Positions 1 through 12,144 of a stretch of 64,000 nucleotides of DNA are shown piece after piece; positions within the stretch are counted from its first letter, which is position 1; each line of letters starts with the position of its first letter. Made by a program: the position numbers and the translations under genes. The notes under the pieces are model-generated. The model ran no database searches and was not told where the DNA came from. It saw nothing but the letters and a program-made list of their open reading frames with translations. This stretch comes from Sipunculus nudus. Taxonomy: Eukaryota; Annelida; Sipuncula; Golfingiida; Sipunculidae. The stretch spans positions 46,475,058 to 46,539,057 of the forward strand of contig CM049310.1 in the NCBI GenBank assembly GCA_026874595.1, read 5' to 3'.

Positions 1-398
1 AGAAGATATAAATATTTTGTAGCATTTCATTAATTCATATCTCTTAAAGTTGGCGGGGCCTAGGTGTGAATAACACTTTTAACTTAGTATTTAAATTAGG
101 AATATTGGTCAAACTTTGTGGGATTAATTTTTAACTCATATGGTCATATATTTAACTTTTGAAAACTTAATTACCTTCACACATTATTTGTTTATGAAAT
201 GTTACTTTTATATAACACTTACTGTAGGCCTATTTGTTCCCTTGGTGCATCACTAAATGGTTTAGCTCATGTCCATTATTCTATAATTTACAGAGTTTCA
301 TTTTAGCTGGGCCATTTTCTCATAGCTTTTCTAATGATAATATACATGAAAAACCAAAAGAAATAAAAATATTTTGCAGTTACTAATATTTTCCAAAA
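1..398. other. AT-rich intergenic or intronic DNA
   Basis: No coding signal, tandem repeat or recognisable element end is visible. The stretch is AT-rich and leads into the first dispersed-repeat terminus at 399. Confidence 0.6.
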
Positions 399-764
399 TT
401 CAGCTGAGCGATGTGACCCATGGGTCCCTTGTTCTAATTTTTTTCCAAATTTTACAAAAGCTCAAGTATCTGAATAACTACTGTATTGATCACCATGATT
501 CTTTAAATATATATTGGTCATGGAGTGTTTCATTAGTTCCTACAGACTGGTGGCACTATACTACCGGTACTTTTTCAAATTTTTATGCATTTTTCTTCTA
601 TTTATGAGACCTTCAAATGAAGTGGTCATCTGTCAAAGCCCACTGAAACCCATTTCTTAGGACTCCCAAATACATGATTTTTTGGCACTCTGGCAGTCAC
701 ATTGCTCATTGTTCATCATTACATGAATTCAGCTGAGTGTCATGGCCCATGGGCCACTAGTTGT
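399..764 (+). repeat. Two 3' termini of a mollusc dispersed element
   Basis: Two copies of the same terminal sequence lie here: 399-434 (TTCAGCTGAGC...GACCCATGGGTCCCTTGT) and 728-764 (TTCAGCTGAGT...GGCCCATGGGCCACTAGT). Between them is body sequence (from about 450, reading CTCAAGTATCTGAATAACTA) that recurs at about 2,960, 5,160, 5,600 and 5,950. The ORF at 374-607 lies in this repeat and is not a gene. Confidence 0.7.
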
Positions 765-905
765 ATCCGCCAAAACAAAGTTTTGCAGATAGTATGTTTT
801 TGACCGGGTTCCGCCGCCGCGTTCGTTTCCGGAGAACTCCTCTGAGACCACTGGACAGATTTTTCTGAAACTTGCAAAAATACCTTGACCTCCGACCTTT
901 CGTCT
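763..905 (+). repeat. GC-rich repeat head shared with 2,779-2,895
   Basis: The block CCAAAACAAAGTTTTGC, then a GCCGCCGCG patch, then TCCGGAGAACTCCTC is repeated at 2,779-2,895 with moderate divergence. It precedes the 280-bp satellite here and a poly-C tract at the second site. The overlapping - strand ORFs at 729-1,073 are shadows of this repeat and the satellite. Confidence 0.65.
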
Positions 906-2340
906 CTGCCCAGCGTCCATTTGTGAGTCTGTTCCCACACATAAACCCATATATCTCGGGAACCGTTTGACCAATCCGAAAATTTTTTTTACACAAATGT
1001 AGCCCTGGGATAGCTTTATAACATACACAACAAAAGGTGGCGCCACCTGCAACCATGTTTGCACAGTGTCCATCTGTTCATCTGCCTGGGGTTAAAATCA
1101 CTCATATCTCTGCAGTGGTTTGACTGATTCACCTAAAATTTGGCATGCGTATACATCCTAGATAGCTTTCTCTATTTTATGACAGGTGGCGCCACCTACA
1201 TTCACGTTAACTCTCCACACATAAACCAATATATCTCGGGAACCGTTTGACCGATCCGGTAAAAATTTTACACAAATGTAGCCCTTGGATAGCTTTATTA
1301 AATACACAACAAAATGTGGCGCCACCTGCAACCCTGTTTGCACAGTGTTCATCTGTTCATCTGCCTGGGGTTAAAATCACTCATCTCTGCAATGGTATGA
1401 CTAATTCACCTAAAATTCGGCATGCGTATACATCTTAGATAGCTTTCTCGATTTTATGACAGGTGGCGCCACCTACATTCACGTTAACGCTCCACACATA
1501 AACCCATATATCTCGGGAACCGTTTGACTGATCCGGAAAAAAATTTTACACAAATGTAGCCCTGGGATAGCTTTATAACATACATAACACAAGGTGGCGC
1601 CACCTGCAACCATGTTTGCACAGTGTCCATTTGTTCATCTGCCTGGGGTTAAAATCACTCATATCTCTGCAGTGGTTTGACTAATTCACCTTAAAAATCG
1701 GCATGCATATACATCCTAGATTGCTTTCTTGATTTTATGACAGGTGGCGCCACCTACATACACGTTAACGCTGCAGACATCCAAGCTCATATCTCGGGAA
1801 CCGTTTGACCAATCAGAAAAATAATTTACACAAATGTAGCCCTGGGGTAGCTTTATAACATACACAACAAAAGGTGGCGCCTCCTGCAACCATGTTTGCA
1901 CAGTGTCAATCTGTTTGTCTGCCTTTGGTTAAAATCACTCATATCTCTGCAGTGGTTTGACCAAATTACCTGAATTCAGCATGCTTATACATCCCGCATA
2001 GCTTTCTTGATTTTATGACAGGTGGCGCCATCTACATTCACGTTCATTCTCTAGACATCCATGCTTATATCTCCAGACTTATTCAACCAATCGGGAAATT
2101 TTTTTTACACAAATGTAGCCCTTGGATAGCTTTATAACATACACAAAAAGGGTGGCGCCACCTGCGGCCATTTTTGCACAGCTTCCATCTGTTTGTCTGC
2201 TATGGGATAAAATCACTCATATCTCTGCAGTGGTTTGACTTTTCCACATGAAATTTTGCTTGTGTATATATCTTGGATAGTTTCTCATTCAAATAACAGG
2301 TGGCGCCACCTACAATCATGTTTATGTGGCAGAGATCCAT
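905..2340. repeat. Tandem array, unit about 280 bp, five imperfect units
   Basis: The phrase TATCTCGGGAACCGTTTGA recurs near 951, 1,231, 1,508 and 1,789, with a degraded form near 2,068, giving a period of about 280 bp. Each unit holds two copies of the palindrome GGTGGCGCCACC, spaced alternately by about 130 and 147 bp (near 1,036, 1,184, 1,316, 1,463, 1,594, 1,742, then variants to about 2,300). ORFs in the array run on either strand and are not conserved between units, so it is treated as non-coding. Confidence 0.9.
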
Positions 2341-2772
2341 TCTAATATTTAACACATGTAACTCTATATCCCTATATGTTACTCTATATGAAATTTTACA
2401 AAAATCAACAGAGTGCTGTGACCCATGTGTCCTATGTAATAAGGGACAGTGATTTAGGTTTGCCTGTCAGTGTTTCTGTCTAACTCACCATCAGGTATTG
2501 GATTCTGTGTGATAACTTTCCTAAATATTATCTGATTTCATTAAAGTTTGGTCACTTAATTGCTCTCATGCCCAGACAGGGCACAATGGGATGGGTTTAG
2601 GAGTCTGAAAATTAATTCTCCCTAGTTCCAAAAACAAAAAATTTAAATTTTTTTCCTTTTTCACAACCAAAATTAAAACATGTGGAGACATCTTCAGCCA
2701 AAAAGAAAAAACATTGATAAGGCAAGCATTAATGACAATGAGAGGCAGAAGCAGAGGACATAAATTCAATCA
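2341..2772. other. No gene seen; worn repeat end
   Basis: A worn dispersed-element terminus (GTGCTGTGACCCATGTGTCC, about 2,419-2,438) is followed by sequence with no coding signal. Confidence 0.5.
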
Positions 2773-3185
2773 TTGATCATTGTATTTGCCAAAACAGAGT
2801 TTTGCGGATACTGTGTTTTCAGCTGCACGCCGCCGCCGCGGCGTAGGTGTCCGGAGAATTCCTCCGTAACCGCTGGGCGGAATTTTACGAAACCCGGGAT
2901 AATGTACGGGTCACATGTGAACTGCCCTGAAGTACCCCCCCCCCCCCCCAGATTAATGCAAAATTTGATACAAAAGCTCAAGTATATGAATAACTAAGGC
3001 ATTGATCACCATGATTCTTTGCATGAATATTGATCTTGGGATGTTTCATAACTTCCAGAAGACCTGTGGCCCCACCTGTATTTTTTCCAATTTTCCCAAA
3101 TTTTTTTCTCTTTTTTTCAGACCTGCAATGAAAATGTCATCCGTTAACAGGGCACAAATCGTAACCACTAGACCTAGAATCTTCA
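2773..3185 (+). repeat. Dispersed repeat body with poly-C tract
   Basis: This holds the GC-rich head also found at 763-905, a poly-C run of about 15 bases near 2,935-2,949, and body sequence (GATACAAAAGCTCAAGTATATG and onward) shared with the 5.0-6.2 kb array. It runs directly into the element start at 3,186. Confidence 0.7.
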
Positions 3186-5034
3186 TTTTTAGCTCAGCTG
3201 ACTATAAGTCATCTGAGCTATAGTCGTGGTCCATTGTCCGTCGTCCGTCCGTCTGTCCGTCCGTCCGTAGATGTGGCACGTTTTGAAACTGTAAGACCTA
3301 GGAATCCAAAATTAAGCATAATGTTAGATGTCCCCAAGATCTCCTACCAAGCCGAAAACTGGGTCTTTGCGACTTCGTTCCTTTGAGAAATTAAGGAAAA
3401 ACCTCAATTTTTTTATTAAAATCCTATTTTCACACTTCAGGACTGCCTAATATCAAAACCACTCATCTGTTTTTCCTCATATTTACCATAAATATTCCTC
3501 TATATAGTTCCTATGTACATGCCAGAAATTAAGTCTGTAAAGTATAAATTCTTTAAGTTATGGGCCCAAACATAATGGACTTCGTAAAAAATCAGGAAAA
3601 ATAATAACTCACTTAACATGAAAAATTTTGAAACTAGAGTATTTTCTCAAGTTTATAACTATGTTTAATTAAGATTCAATTGTTTACCCAAAATTAGATC
3701 TGAATTTTGTAAATTTTTTAAGTTATTAGCATAAAAAAAAAATCAGTACCTTAAATTTTGCCCAACTTTGACCATGGCACGTTTTTTTCCTGAAAGCACC
3801 ATTGATTTAATTTTCACAGCATGTAAACATAAATATTTAGTTTGTCCAAATCTGTAGTCAAATTCTGTAGTCACTTGCTTTGATTACAGATGCAGGGTCC
3901 CACTTCAGGTCACTGGAAGTCAGCTATGCCAGGGTTTCTGATTTGTTACAGTCACTGGGGGAAATCCCCTGCTGTGACAGGTGTACAGTTATTCTCATAT
4001 CACCACCCCAATCACCCCCCCCCCCCCCCGCACAAACCCAACCCACCAAGTGTTATGCAGTAATTGTTATTGTTTTCACTGCATCTCCTTAATTGTAATG
4101 CTGTTTCCACTCCGATATGCAAAAACTTTCCTTGAAAAAATAATTCAAGGTGTAATCCAGAAGATGCAGTGTTGTGTAATGTAGCATTTTTAAAGAAATC
4201 AGTTTTCTTTTAAATGATTTTAACAAATATAAATGAACCCATCAGTATGCTTAAATTATTATAAAATATTAAGCACATTATGGATAAATAAAGACACAAT
4301 TAAAAATTGTGAAATCTAAATCAAGTATTATTTTTAGATATTTATTGTTTTGCAGATTTAAAATATATATTTTTGTGGTAAAAAATAAATAAACATTTGT
4401 ATGCATGATGTGGTGTTATCTGACAAGATTGAGATTTATGATGATGCAATTGAGAATTATGAATCAACTTTTATATTCAGATATATATGTTAAATTGGAA
4501 ATGTATAGAAATATAAACTTAAATTAGAAAATAATTGATGTGATAAAAAAATCAGGATTTAATACAAACATTCGTTCATTATTTCCCTGCCTCAGCAGAA
4601 TTTGAGATCAGGCTTTGTTTGCCCTGTTTTATGTTGTTAATTAGCTATATTTCAACTGTATACATTTCATAAAAAAAATACATATATATTTAATCATATA
4701 TATTATACAAAAAAATAGATGCAATTGAACAAATGTGTAAACTACTGAAATGTCAACAGTTAATCGAAAAACCAACTAATGATCATGGTAATAGTACAGA
4801 TCATTTGTTCACAAACTGCTCACATGCTTTAGTTTCATCATTAGGAAACACATGGTCAGGTCATAAAATATTTTTTACAACAATTTCTTGCTCATCAATA
4901 CAAACCAATCATATAAACCAACCATGGCCATTATTACCTCTTCCTCTTACACTTTATCTCCATTAGATATTATTTTAGATTTTTACCTTCAAGGTTAACG
5001 TCAGCTGAGCACAGTGACCCATAGGTCCCTTGTT
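3186..5034 (+). mobile_element. Mollusc dispersed element with inverted TCAGCTGA ends
   Basis: It opens TTTTTAGCTCAGCTGA at 3,186 and closes TCAGCTGAGCACAGTGACCC...TCCCTTGT near 5,001-5,034, so the two ends are inverted relative to each other (AGCTCAGCTGA against TCAGCTGAGC). A GTCC-rich simple repeat lies at about 3,237-3,268 and a poly-C run at about 4,014-4,030. The inside is AT-rich with no transposase-like ORF, so it is non-autonomous if mobile. Later insertions inside it cannot be excluded. Confidence 0.55.
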
Positions 5035-6240
5035 TGACACAGTGAGAGACCTATGAAAAGTCTCTTTGAAAACCTGAAATTAGGTTGCTGTTACCCATAT
5101 CCTTCAAGCTATGGGGCTCTGAAGGAAACCCCCCCCCCCCCCCCCGAAATAATGCAAAATTTGATACAAAAGCTCAAGTATATGAATAACTACAGCATTG
5201 ATCACCATGATTTTTGGGATATATATTGATCATGGAGTGTTTCATCAGTTCCTGCAGATTGGTGGCACTACCTGTATTTTTTCAGATTTTTACGCATTTT
5301 ACATTTTTCATCTGTCCAAAAGCCCGCTGAAACCCATTTCTAAGGATTCTTCACAAAATTCATGATTTGTTTGCACTCTGGCAGTCATTTTGCACATTGT
5401 TCAATATTTCTTGAATTCAGCCGAGAATCATGGCCCATGGGCCCAACAGGGTACAAATCGTAACGACTGGACCTAGAATCTTCATTCTTGACACACAGGG
5501 AGACCCATGAAAAGTCTCCATGGAAAGCTGACATAAGGTCTCTGTTACCCATATCCTATAAGCTGTATGGCTTCAAAATACCCCCAAGAATAATAAAAAG
5601 TTTGATACAAAAACTGCAGTATCTCAATAACTACAACACTGATGGTCATGATTTTTGGCATGCATATTGATCATGAGGTATTACATCAGTTTCTACAGAC
5701 TGGGTGTGCCACCTCTTAATTTTTTTTTCAAATTTTACGAATTTTTATCTCTATTTTTGAGACTTTTAAGGATGTGGTTATCTGTCAGGATACAAATCTT
5801 AACAACTGGACCTAGAATATTAATTCTTGTCTTGCAAGGAGGCCCATGAAAAGTGTGTGGAAACCTGAAATTAGGTCTCTGTTACCCATATCCTTCAAGC
5901 TATAGGACTCTGAAGTATCCCTCAGGATAATGGAAAATTTGATACAAAAGCTGAAGTATCTGAACAACTAATGCAGAGATCACCATGATGCTTCGCATGG
6001 ATATTGACCATTAAGTGTTTTTATTAGTTTCTGCAGACTGGTGGAGCCACCTGTATTTTTTTCAAGTTTAGACATTTTTTCTCTATTTTTGAGATATATA
6101 AATACAGACAGTCTTGGCCTGTTGGTTAATCTGTTTGATGCTTCAGTTGAATGGGTATATACTACCATTCAAATGATAAAATTTCCTACTGCAAATCTCT
6201 TCCCAGTCAGCTGAGCTTCATGACCCATGGGTCACTTGTT
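5035..6240 (+). repeat. Three tandem copies of a 340-440 bp dispersed-repeat body
   Basis: The phrases AAAGTCTC, TTACCCATATCCT and TTTGATACAAAAGCT recur in order at about 5,055/5,090/5,158, 5,510/5,546/5,597 and 5,850/5,883/5,937. A poly-C run lies at about 5,130-5,146. The final terminus (TCAGCTGAGCTTCATGACCC) ends near 6,240, about 80 bp before exon E1. Confidence 0.75.
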
Positions 6241-6320
6241 AATTGAAAGTTTTGTGTACGCTTATTGTCTGCTGTGTTTAATTACTTTTTTTTTAATATA
6301 TAACATTATTTTTTTTGCAG

Positions 6321-6452
6321 GCGTAAGTGTTGAGGATATGCGACGGTACCTGGTATCCGCGTTCAATCCCCACCGGTCCAGGACGGTGTACAGTGGGGAT
6401 AAACCGAGAGGATGGCCTGATGAAGTGAACTGGAGGGCTATTAGTTACTTAA
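6321..6452 (+). CDS. Internal exon E1 of an unrecognised gene
   Basis: The exon is bounded by a polypyrimidine tract ending TTTTTTTTGCAG at 6,320 and a strong donor GTAAGTAA at 6,453. It is 132 bp and phase 1 at both ends. It encodes about 44 residues, including DMRRYLVSAFNPHRSRTVYS, then GWPDEVNW and ending AISYL. The start shown is the acceptor, not a start codon; the first coding exon must lie upstream. Its last base plus the first two of E2 make a Ser codon, so the two exons join in frame. Two - strand relatives (46.6 and 63.5 kb) keep RYLVSAFNP and a WP patch, which supports real coding sequence. I do not recognise the family. The WP-x-V-x-W patch is only loosely reminiscent of part of the NRF1/erect-wing DNA-binding region, and no claim is made. 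Confidence 0.72.
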
Positions 6453-9420
6453 GTAAGTAAAAATTCACACTCTGTATCAAATTAGGTCACAGTGACCTAT
6501 ATTCCATGAGCTACAGGCTGAACAATTATTTATAGCACCCTGAAAACCTATTCTTTGGATTGTGTGTCCAAGAGTGCCAAACAAATTAAATTAAGGTAGT
6601 TTAAGTTGAAAAAATGTCACATTAATCTTGGAACCGAGACTACCATATTGCACCTGTATGCTTGAGCACCTAAGAAAATGTAGATACCTCAAAATTAGCA
6701 GTAATCACAAAATTTTGATGATGTTTATCATAAGACCATCAAAATATGCAAAAATCTGATTAGGTGCTGCCACCTAAGTTGATCTTCTTCACGCGATCCA
6801 AAATTATTCCTTTTCTCACAGAATTCAGAAGATACGAAACCTTCCACTTTAACTTCATTGTTAATTAAGGCCATCCCTGGGGGGGGGGGGGGGGTCACAT
6901 TGGTTGCCCATTGGTAGTTATGTTAGTGGACTATCTGTTAGATTCTCCGTCCATCTGTCACTGTCTTAAGTGCCCATTATCTCAAGAATTTTTTGCTGTG
7001 AATTTTATCTTAAGATCAGTCCCTGTAGGAGCCCCATGTTAGGATTTTCCCCACAGATAAAATACAGAATCACACCGATTTTAAGTTTAAAATCACAAAA
7101 TGGCTGAAATTTTGTCTGCATTTTGTGTGATGGTTATTACTAAGCCAAAACAAATACTGCCAGTCTGTTAGTTACAGATAGTGGTCAGGGAGCGATAACA
7201 GTCTGGCGGCTACTGTAATTTTGCATTATATCAAATAATGTTCATCCCCTCAGCACATCAAAAAGACTTATAAACCCTAGTGCTACAGTAGACCTGGGCT
7301 GCTGGGGCTGTGTCTGGATCATTCAGGCACCAGGAAATGTGGTTGTTCCACCTTGCCCAAGAACAGCCTACTTTATCAAAGAGGTAACTCATTAATGGGT
7401 CATTCTGATTGTAGTTTGAGGGTTGATGTAGGTAGCTTTGATATCTTACACCATAAAAAATCCAATATGTCCATGCATTCTTATGTTCCTTCTGTTTGCA
7501 TTATCTTAAGAATTATTTGATCAATATGCTCAAAAGTATTATCATTATGATTGGATCAGACCCATCAGAACTCCTATATAACTGCCCACCGGTGATCTTA
7601 AAATTTATTTTATATACATTTCCCCCAAAAATTGTCCAGTAATTGCATTAAAATATACAAATCATGATTTGTACCAAAAGTAAAATATGAATGATCCAAA
7701 TCGAGCATGTATATGACTTTTTGGCTGTGATCATTAGGGTCATGCTTGAAAAATGTTGCCCTATAATGATTGGGTGTCCTTCAAACTCCTGTGTGGGGAT
7801 GTTTGCTTTCAAATTTCAGACTCTTGTTAAATCCTATATGTATGACAGACAAATACATGAAGGCCTTTCCTAATAACTTTATAGATAGTGTCATTATCTT
7901 GGTCCCTTTTAGATTATTTGTGGTGATATGTTTTAGACCATTTCCACATCAAATATGGCCATATTGTTGTAACTCGCTAATCTCTATAGCGTAACCTTCA
8001 TGTTCCCAAACCTCTAGTTACTTCTTTGGTCATTATCTTAAGAACTATTCAACACAGTGCTGTCAAATTTTAATTGAAGACAGGCTGCTATGGATATGTA
8101 AAATTAATTTACAAACCCAAATAAGTCGATTAATTTGCCTGAAATTTTATATAGTGATTGGCAGTATGGAGAAAATGTCAAAAGAAACCCAGGCCAGTGA
8201 GAAATCTAAGATGTGCTGTTTCATGAGCCTTGGCATAATTGGCCCTGAATGAGGATCTTTACATTTCCATTCATATATCATGCATAATTAAATATACCAG
8301 GAATAGCTGCAGCTGTCTGCAACAGATATGACAGTAATATAATTATCATGCTGCTTAATCGTATGTGCATGTAAGCTACAAGTTAGGCTTCCAGTACATA
8401 TATGGTAACCTATTGTCTGTTAAACAAAAATGGTGTATATTCACCTTTTCCCTGGATTATAGGCAGAAAATATAACACTTGACTTTCATATCATGTTTAA
8501 AGTTGCCTTAAACAATGAAAAATTAATGAGGTTGATTCTTTCTAATAAGCACCAACTGACTGTATGACTTTGTGAACCAAATGGTCTTTGCCTAAAGTAT
8601 TAATAATTTAGCAGTTGGATTAAAATTAGGCCACTCTGGTCCCATAAATATCTATGCAGTGGTTTTAGTCATGTCAGTTTACGCTGAGCATCATGGAATA
8701 TGGACCATGATTTGTTGACTACTCTGAATTCCCTAAGAGTACCATCGAAATGCATTATAATGAGGGCTCTAACAATTCACTTGTTAACCAATATGTAGAG
8801 ATATTGGCGAGGTATTCATATTCATGATATTTGTGAAAGGCGAATTATCACAAAAATAAAACCATGCGTTGAGGCCCTTTGTGGAAGGCAAGTTGAAAGA
8901 AGATTGACATTTATTTTAAATTATAATATAACTTGTATGTTCAGAGATTTCCAGTTGAATGAAATGCGATTATATGAACAGTATGGTTCAATGTTACCTA
9001 GAGTTTGCTCCATATATTAAGAATTTGCGCATATATTATTAACTATAATTAATTAATATGATAATTGATATCTTTGTGTAGGACTTTAATATGATGAGAT
9101 GGCAAAAATGGAACTTTCACAAAACACTGAAAGGTGGAAATTTGTGAAATTTTTACCCAGTGAATATGAAGCTAACCACAGTATACTATCAGGAGAAAGA
9201 GCATTATTACAGGCCTCCCAACATCTATATTGAGTTCCCAATCAGAAAAAAGCTTGGTAATTTTGTGGTGTAAGAGCAGTTCAAATAAAAATCATTAAGG
9301 CAGAGAAAAAATTCTGTTCATCATTCACTGTAAGATTTTAGACATTTAATCTGTTTATATCTGAAATAATTATTTGAAGGGCTTTAATAAACACAAATTT
9401 CCCTTTTCTGTATTCCACAG
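6453..9420 (+). other. Intron between E1 and E2 (about 2.97 kb)
   Basis: It starts GTAAGTAA and ends TTTTCTGTATTCCACAG. A run of 16 G lies at 6,879-6,894. Otherwise it is AT-rich and largely unique, with no tandem array or convincing internal exon. A worn mollusc-element terminus lies near 8,675-8,715. The small ORFs at 7,691-7,994 show no sign of coding. Confidence 0.65.
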
Positions 9421-10133
9421 GTGAGCACGATGTGATGTTAGTCTTTCATCACTATCGTGCATATTTGACAGACCCAGATGAATGGTTAGGAGACTTGTTG
9501 ACAGAGGCAGAGAACCGAGGTTACAGGCAGGGTAGACTTTATCAAAAGAGGCGGATGCAGGCGCGGCTTGATGCACGGGATCGCGAGCTGCGCCGAACCA
9601 GAGAGCAGCAGAGGGATCACGAATTTGATCATGCTGCCTCTCTGGTTGGTCGGAGACACAGGGAAACCCAAACTGATGAAGTAAGGGCTCCACGTCAAAC
9701 ACATGCTTCTCATCATTCATGTAGGCGGGGGAGGAAGAGGGCCCGGGATGACCCCGGTCCTGGGCCTGATGACAACCCCCCTCCCAAGCGCCCTCGAATC
9801 TCATTTCAGGATGAAGGTAGAGCACAGAACAGACCTGTAGCACATGTAAAAGGAATCAGAAGACAGGCTTCTGCTATTGTCCAGCCACCAACAGCAACCA
9901 TAACGGCCCCTTCACCCCAGCTGCAGCTGCCAGCCCAGCCAGCAGTGCAGCTGCCACTGCCACATCGGCGCCACCGCCAACCCACCCAGCGTGACGCAGT
10001 TCATGCCGCCGCCACCCTACCCAGGGTGGTACAGCTGCCACCACCACCCCAACCAGCAGTGCAGCTGCCACCAACGCCCCAGCCAGTTGTGCAGCTGCGT
10101 CAACCCCAGCCACCTGGGCAACTGCCCAGGTAG
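9421..10133 (+). CDS. Exon E2: basic coiled, NLS-bearing, Q/L/P-rich protein part
   Basis: The acceptor TATTCCACAG ends at 9,420, and phase 1 matches E1. The open frame encodes about 236 residues and ends at TAG (10,131-10,133). In order: an acidic helix-like start (EHDVMLVFHHYRAYL, DEWLGDLL); a highly charged R/E/Q segment, about residues 30-75, that looks helical or coiled (YQKRRMQARLDARDRELRR); two basic clusters resembling nuclear-localisation signals (RRGRKRAR, PKRPR); then a tail of repeated QLP/PQPAVQLPP motifs. A nuclear role is inferred from composition only. An upstream ATG start within the exon is unlikely because the frame continues into E1. Alternatively the exon ends at 10,129, where CAG|GTAG forms a candidate donor overlapping the stop. 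Three degraded or partial - strand copies lie at 27.0-30.8 kb. Confidence 0.75.
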
Positions 10134-10135
10134 CC
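10127..10135 (+). other. Candidate splice donor overlapping the E2 stop codon
   Basis: The sequence CAG|GTAGCC contains both a plausible donor (GT at 10,130-10,131) and the in-frame stop TAG (10,131-10,133). If spliced here, E2 ends in phase 2. The - strand E3-like exon has an acceptor (TTTCCAG) that opens in phase 2. The - strand E2 copy C keeps the same CAG|GTAG. Confidence 0.35.
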
Positions 10136-10262
10136 CCCTTCCCAGCCACTCAACCGTCTTCTTGCCACCATTATGAGAGCCACTCACCAGTAAAAAAAGG
10201 ATGGGGGTTTGAAAGGGGGGAAAATTGAAATCTTTAGGGTTTCGCTTCCAAAAAAAACTATC
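10134..10262 (+). other. Conserved 3' flank of E2
   Basis: The 130 bp after the stop match the sequence downstream of - strand E2 copy C (30,275-30,395 in + coordinates): CCACTCAACCGTC, GAGAGCCACTCA, GGGTTTGAAAGGGGG and a TTCCAAAAAAAA run occur in the same order. It could be 3' untranslated sequence or the start of the next intron. No AATAAA follows closely. Confidence 0.6.
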
Positions 10263-11728
10263 AAGGCCGTTTTAGCAGACAGACTGGTTTGTTTAAATAC
10301 CATGCATTTCCAGTATAACCCTCTCACCATAACAACCTGTCTTCAGACATTCTTGTTAAGGAAGAACAGTATTATAAATTGTGTTCATAAAGTGGACACA
10401 ATCCTGTTCATAATGTAAATTTCCGTAAGCCTTCAGTTGTGATTTTGGAACATCTCCTTTGTCACAGTTGCTTAAAGGGACCTATTCACAGATACATTGT
10501 GCTATACATGTACATGAAGTACGGTGATTTCCCCTAAAAAAAATTGTACAGTATTCGCAGCATTTTGTCTTAAAACCATTTGCGTACTCCTATACACCAG
10601 TTGAAAAAAACTAGACCAACAAGACCAATGCTGCTGAACAAACCTGGCATGCATGCCACATATTAAAAAAAAAACTGAACAGTGGAGCTTACTTAATCAA
10701 GATTTTTCAAGCTTCAAACTGGTGTTCTCTTCATGTCTCTTTTACTTGTTTTGGGGTTGTCAAGATTGCGCAAGATCAGACCCCTATCAGGTCATGCTGT
10801 CTTGTTACGGTAAACATGCAGACACATGGACTGTGTTTACCCAAACATAAACCATAAGGTACAAAACGGATAAAATCTGTACCAGGATTGTTTTGCTGGA
10901 AAACCTTTAATTGGGCAAAATGAACTATTGGTGAAACGATACACCTAGGTATTATATAGCAAATGTGTGTATCTTAATGAAAAGTACCATATACAGTGAT
11001 TAAATATATTGTATTAATTTGTCACATTGATCACTGAATCTTGTATTTTATTTTGTAATGTAAAATGTTAAAACACACAGGAAATGTCCTTGAAAATTGT
11101 AAGCCTGTTATCATTAAGTGTATGAACTTTCTGATCCCTTTTGCTGCCCCTTTAAATCTCCTGTTTGTTAAGGCTAGTGATTTATGCTGCACTTGTCCTT
11201 AACTGCTGTTGGTGACTGGACTATAGAAGATGTTTTTAAATGAAAAATATAACATGACTATGTTATCTTTATGCCAAATGTACCAAAGTCATTCATATAT
11301 GGCACTCTTGGTCCCACTCACTGCACCATACAAACTGACTTGCATGCATTGAAAAGCAGGCAAAATTGAACAGAAACTAAAACATCCTGTTTTGCTTTCC
11401 TTTAGTGTCCCATGTTAACTCAGTTTGTCAGTATTTAGTATTTGTGTTGATCTTTGTCACATGATTTAGGCGCAATGCGAGTGAGTTGATTTCTTCAGGT
11501 CTGTTTAAAGTTCCAAAGTAGTTGATTATGCAAAGATTAAGGAAGTTATCGTCTTAGATTTAATATAAATTTTGTCATAATTAGTATAAAGTTAAATTTT
11601 TCATTTTCTATTGCAAATAAATAAACGGTTAATTTAATACTGTACAGACATATCATATATACAAATATATATTATATAAATCCATTTATATATAAATCAT
11701 GGTTTTATATGAAAGTGACTATTTAGCT
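10263..11728. other. No gene seen; downstream of E2
   Basis: Unique AT-rich DNA. The longest ORFs (10,209-10,418 and 10,653-10,850) lack paralogues elsewhere in the window or convincing splice sites. A TATA-rich stretch lies near 11,650-11,705. It is the E2-E3 intron if the third block belongs to the gene. Confidence 0.5.
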
Positions 11729-12060
11729 ATTAGTGCAGTACCAGTATAGACAACGGGTGTTCTGGTGCACCTTCTTTTCAGGACATTTTAACCCACCTCA
11801 GGCACCTGATGGTCAATCTGTCTTCTTAGAAAAGTGAAGGGTCTGGAATGGTATGACCCCCTCAATACTTCAGAACACTTCTCACCCTCCCCTCAGCCCC
11901 CAACCAGGGCTCGGGCATCTCTTGGGTGGGTCACTGGGGCTGTGGATAACACCAGGATCGCGCTCCCAGCAGATTTCCCAGCCCATCCTGAACATCTTCC
12001 GTGCATTATCTGCACCAGATGCAGTTCAGCTTCTGTTGATGCATGATGATGAAGGAAAAC
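11729..12060 (+). pseudogene. Third homologous block E3 (+ copy), degraded
   Basis: This block aligns almost without gaps, and inverted, with 18,305 down to about 17,950. Shared phrases are ATTAGTG, GTATAGA, TTTCAGGAC or TTTCCAGGAC, CCTCCCCTCAG and CAGATTTC. A good acceptor, CTTCTTTTCAG, precedes 11,782. In the frame that is open in the - copy, this copy meets stops soon after the acceptor. It is then open from about 11,810 to 12,046, encoding EHFSPSPQPPTRARA and LPADFPAHPEHL, which align with SECFPTSPQTPTSDS and LPPDFNHPNPEQL on the other strand. So it reads as a paralogous exon that has lost its upstream frame, unless splicing differs from what is assumed. Confidence 0.5.
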
Positions 12061-12144
12061 CCATGGAAAAGTCTGGGTTTTGTTGACAAGCATGAAGTTG
12101 GGAGTACCAGCATCCTGTCAAGTTGTTAGGTGGTACTAGGACAG

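Noticed and set aside
9370-9843. 157-codon - strand frame opposite E2
   Set aside because: Shadow of the E2 coding strand; splice sites and the paralogue comparison support the + strand frame.
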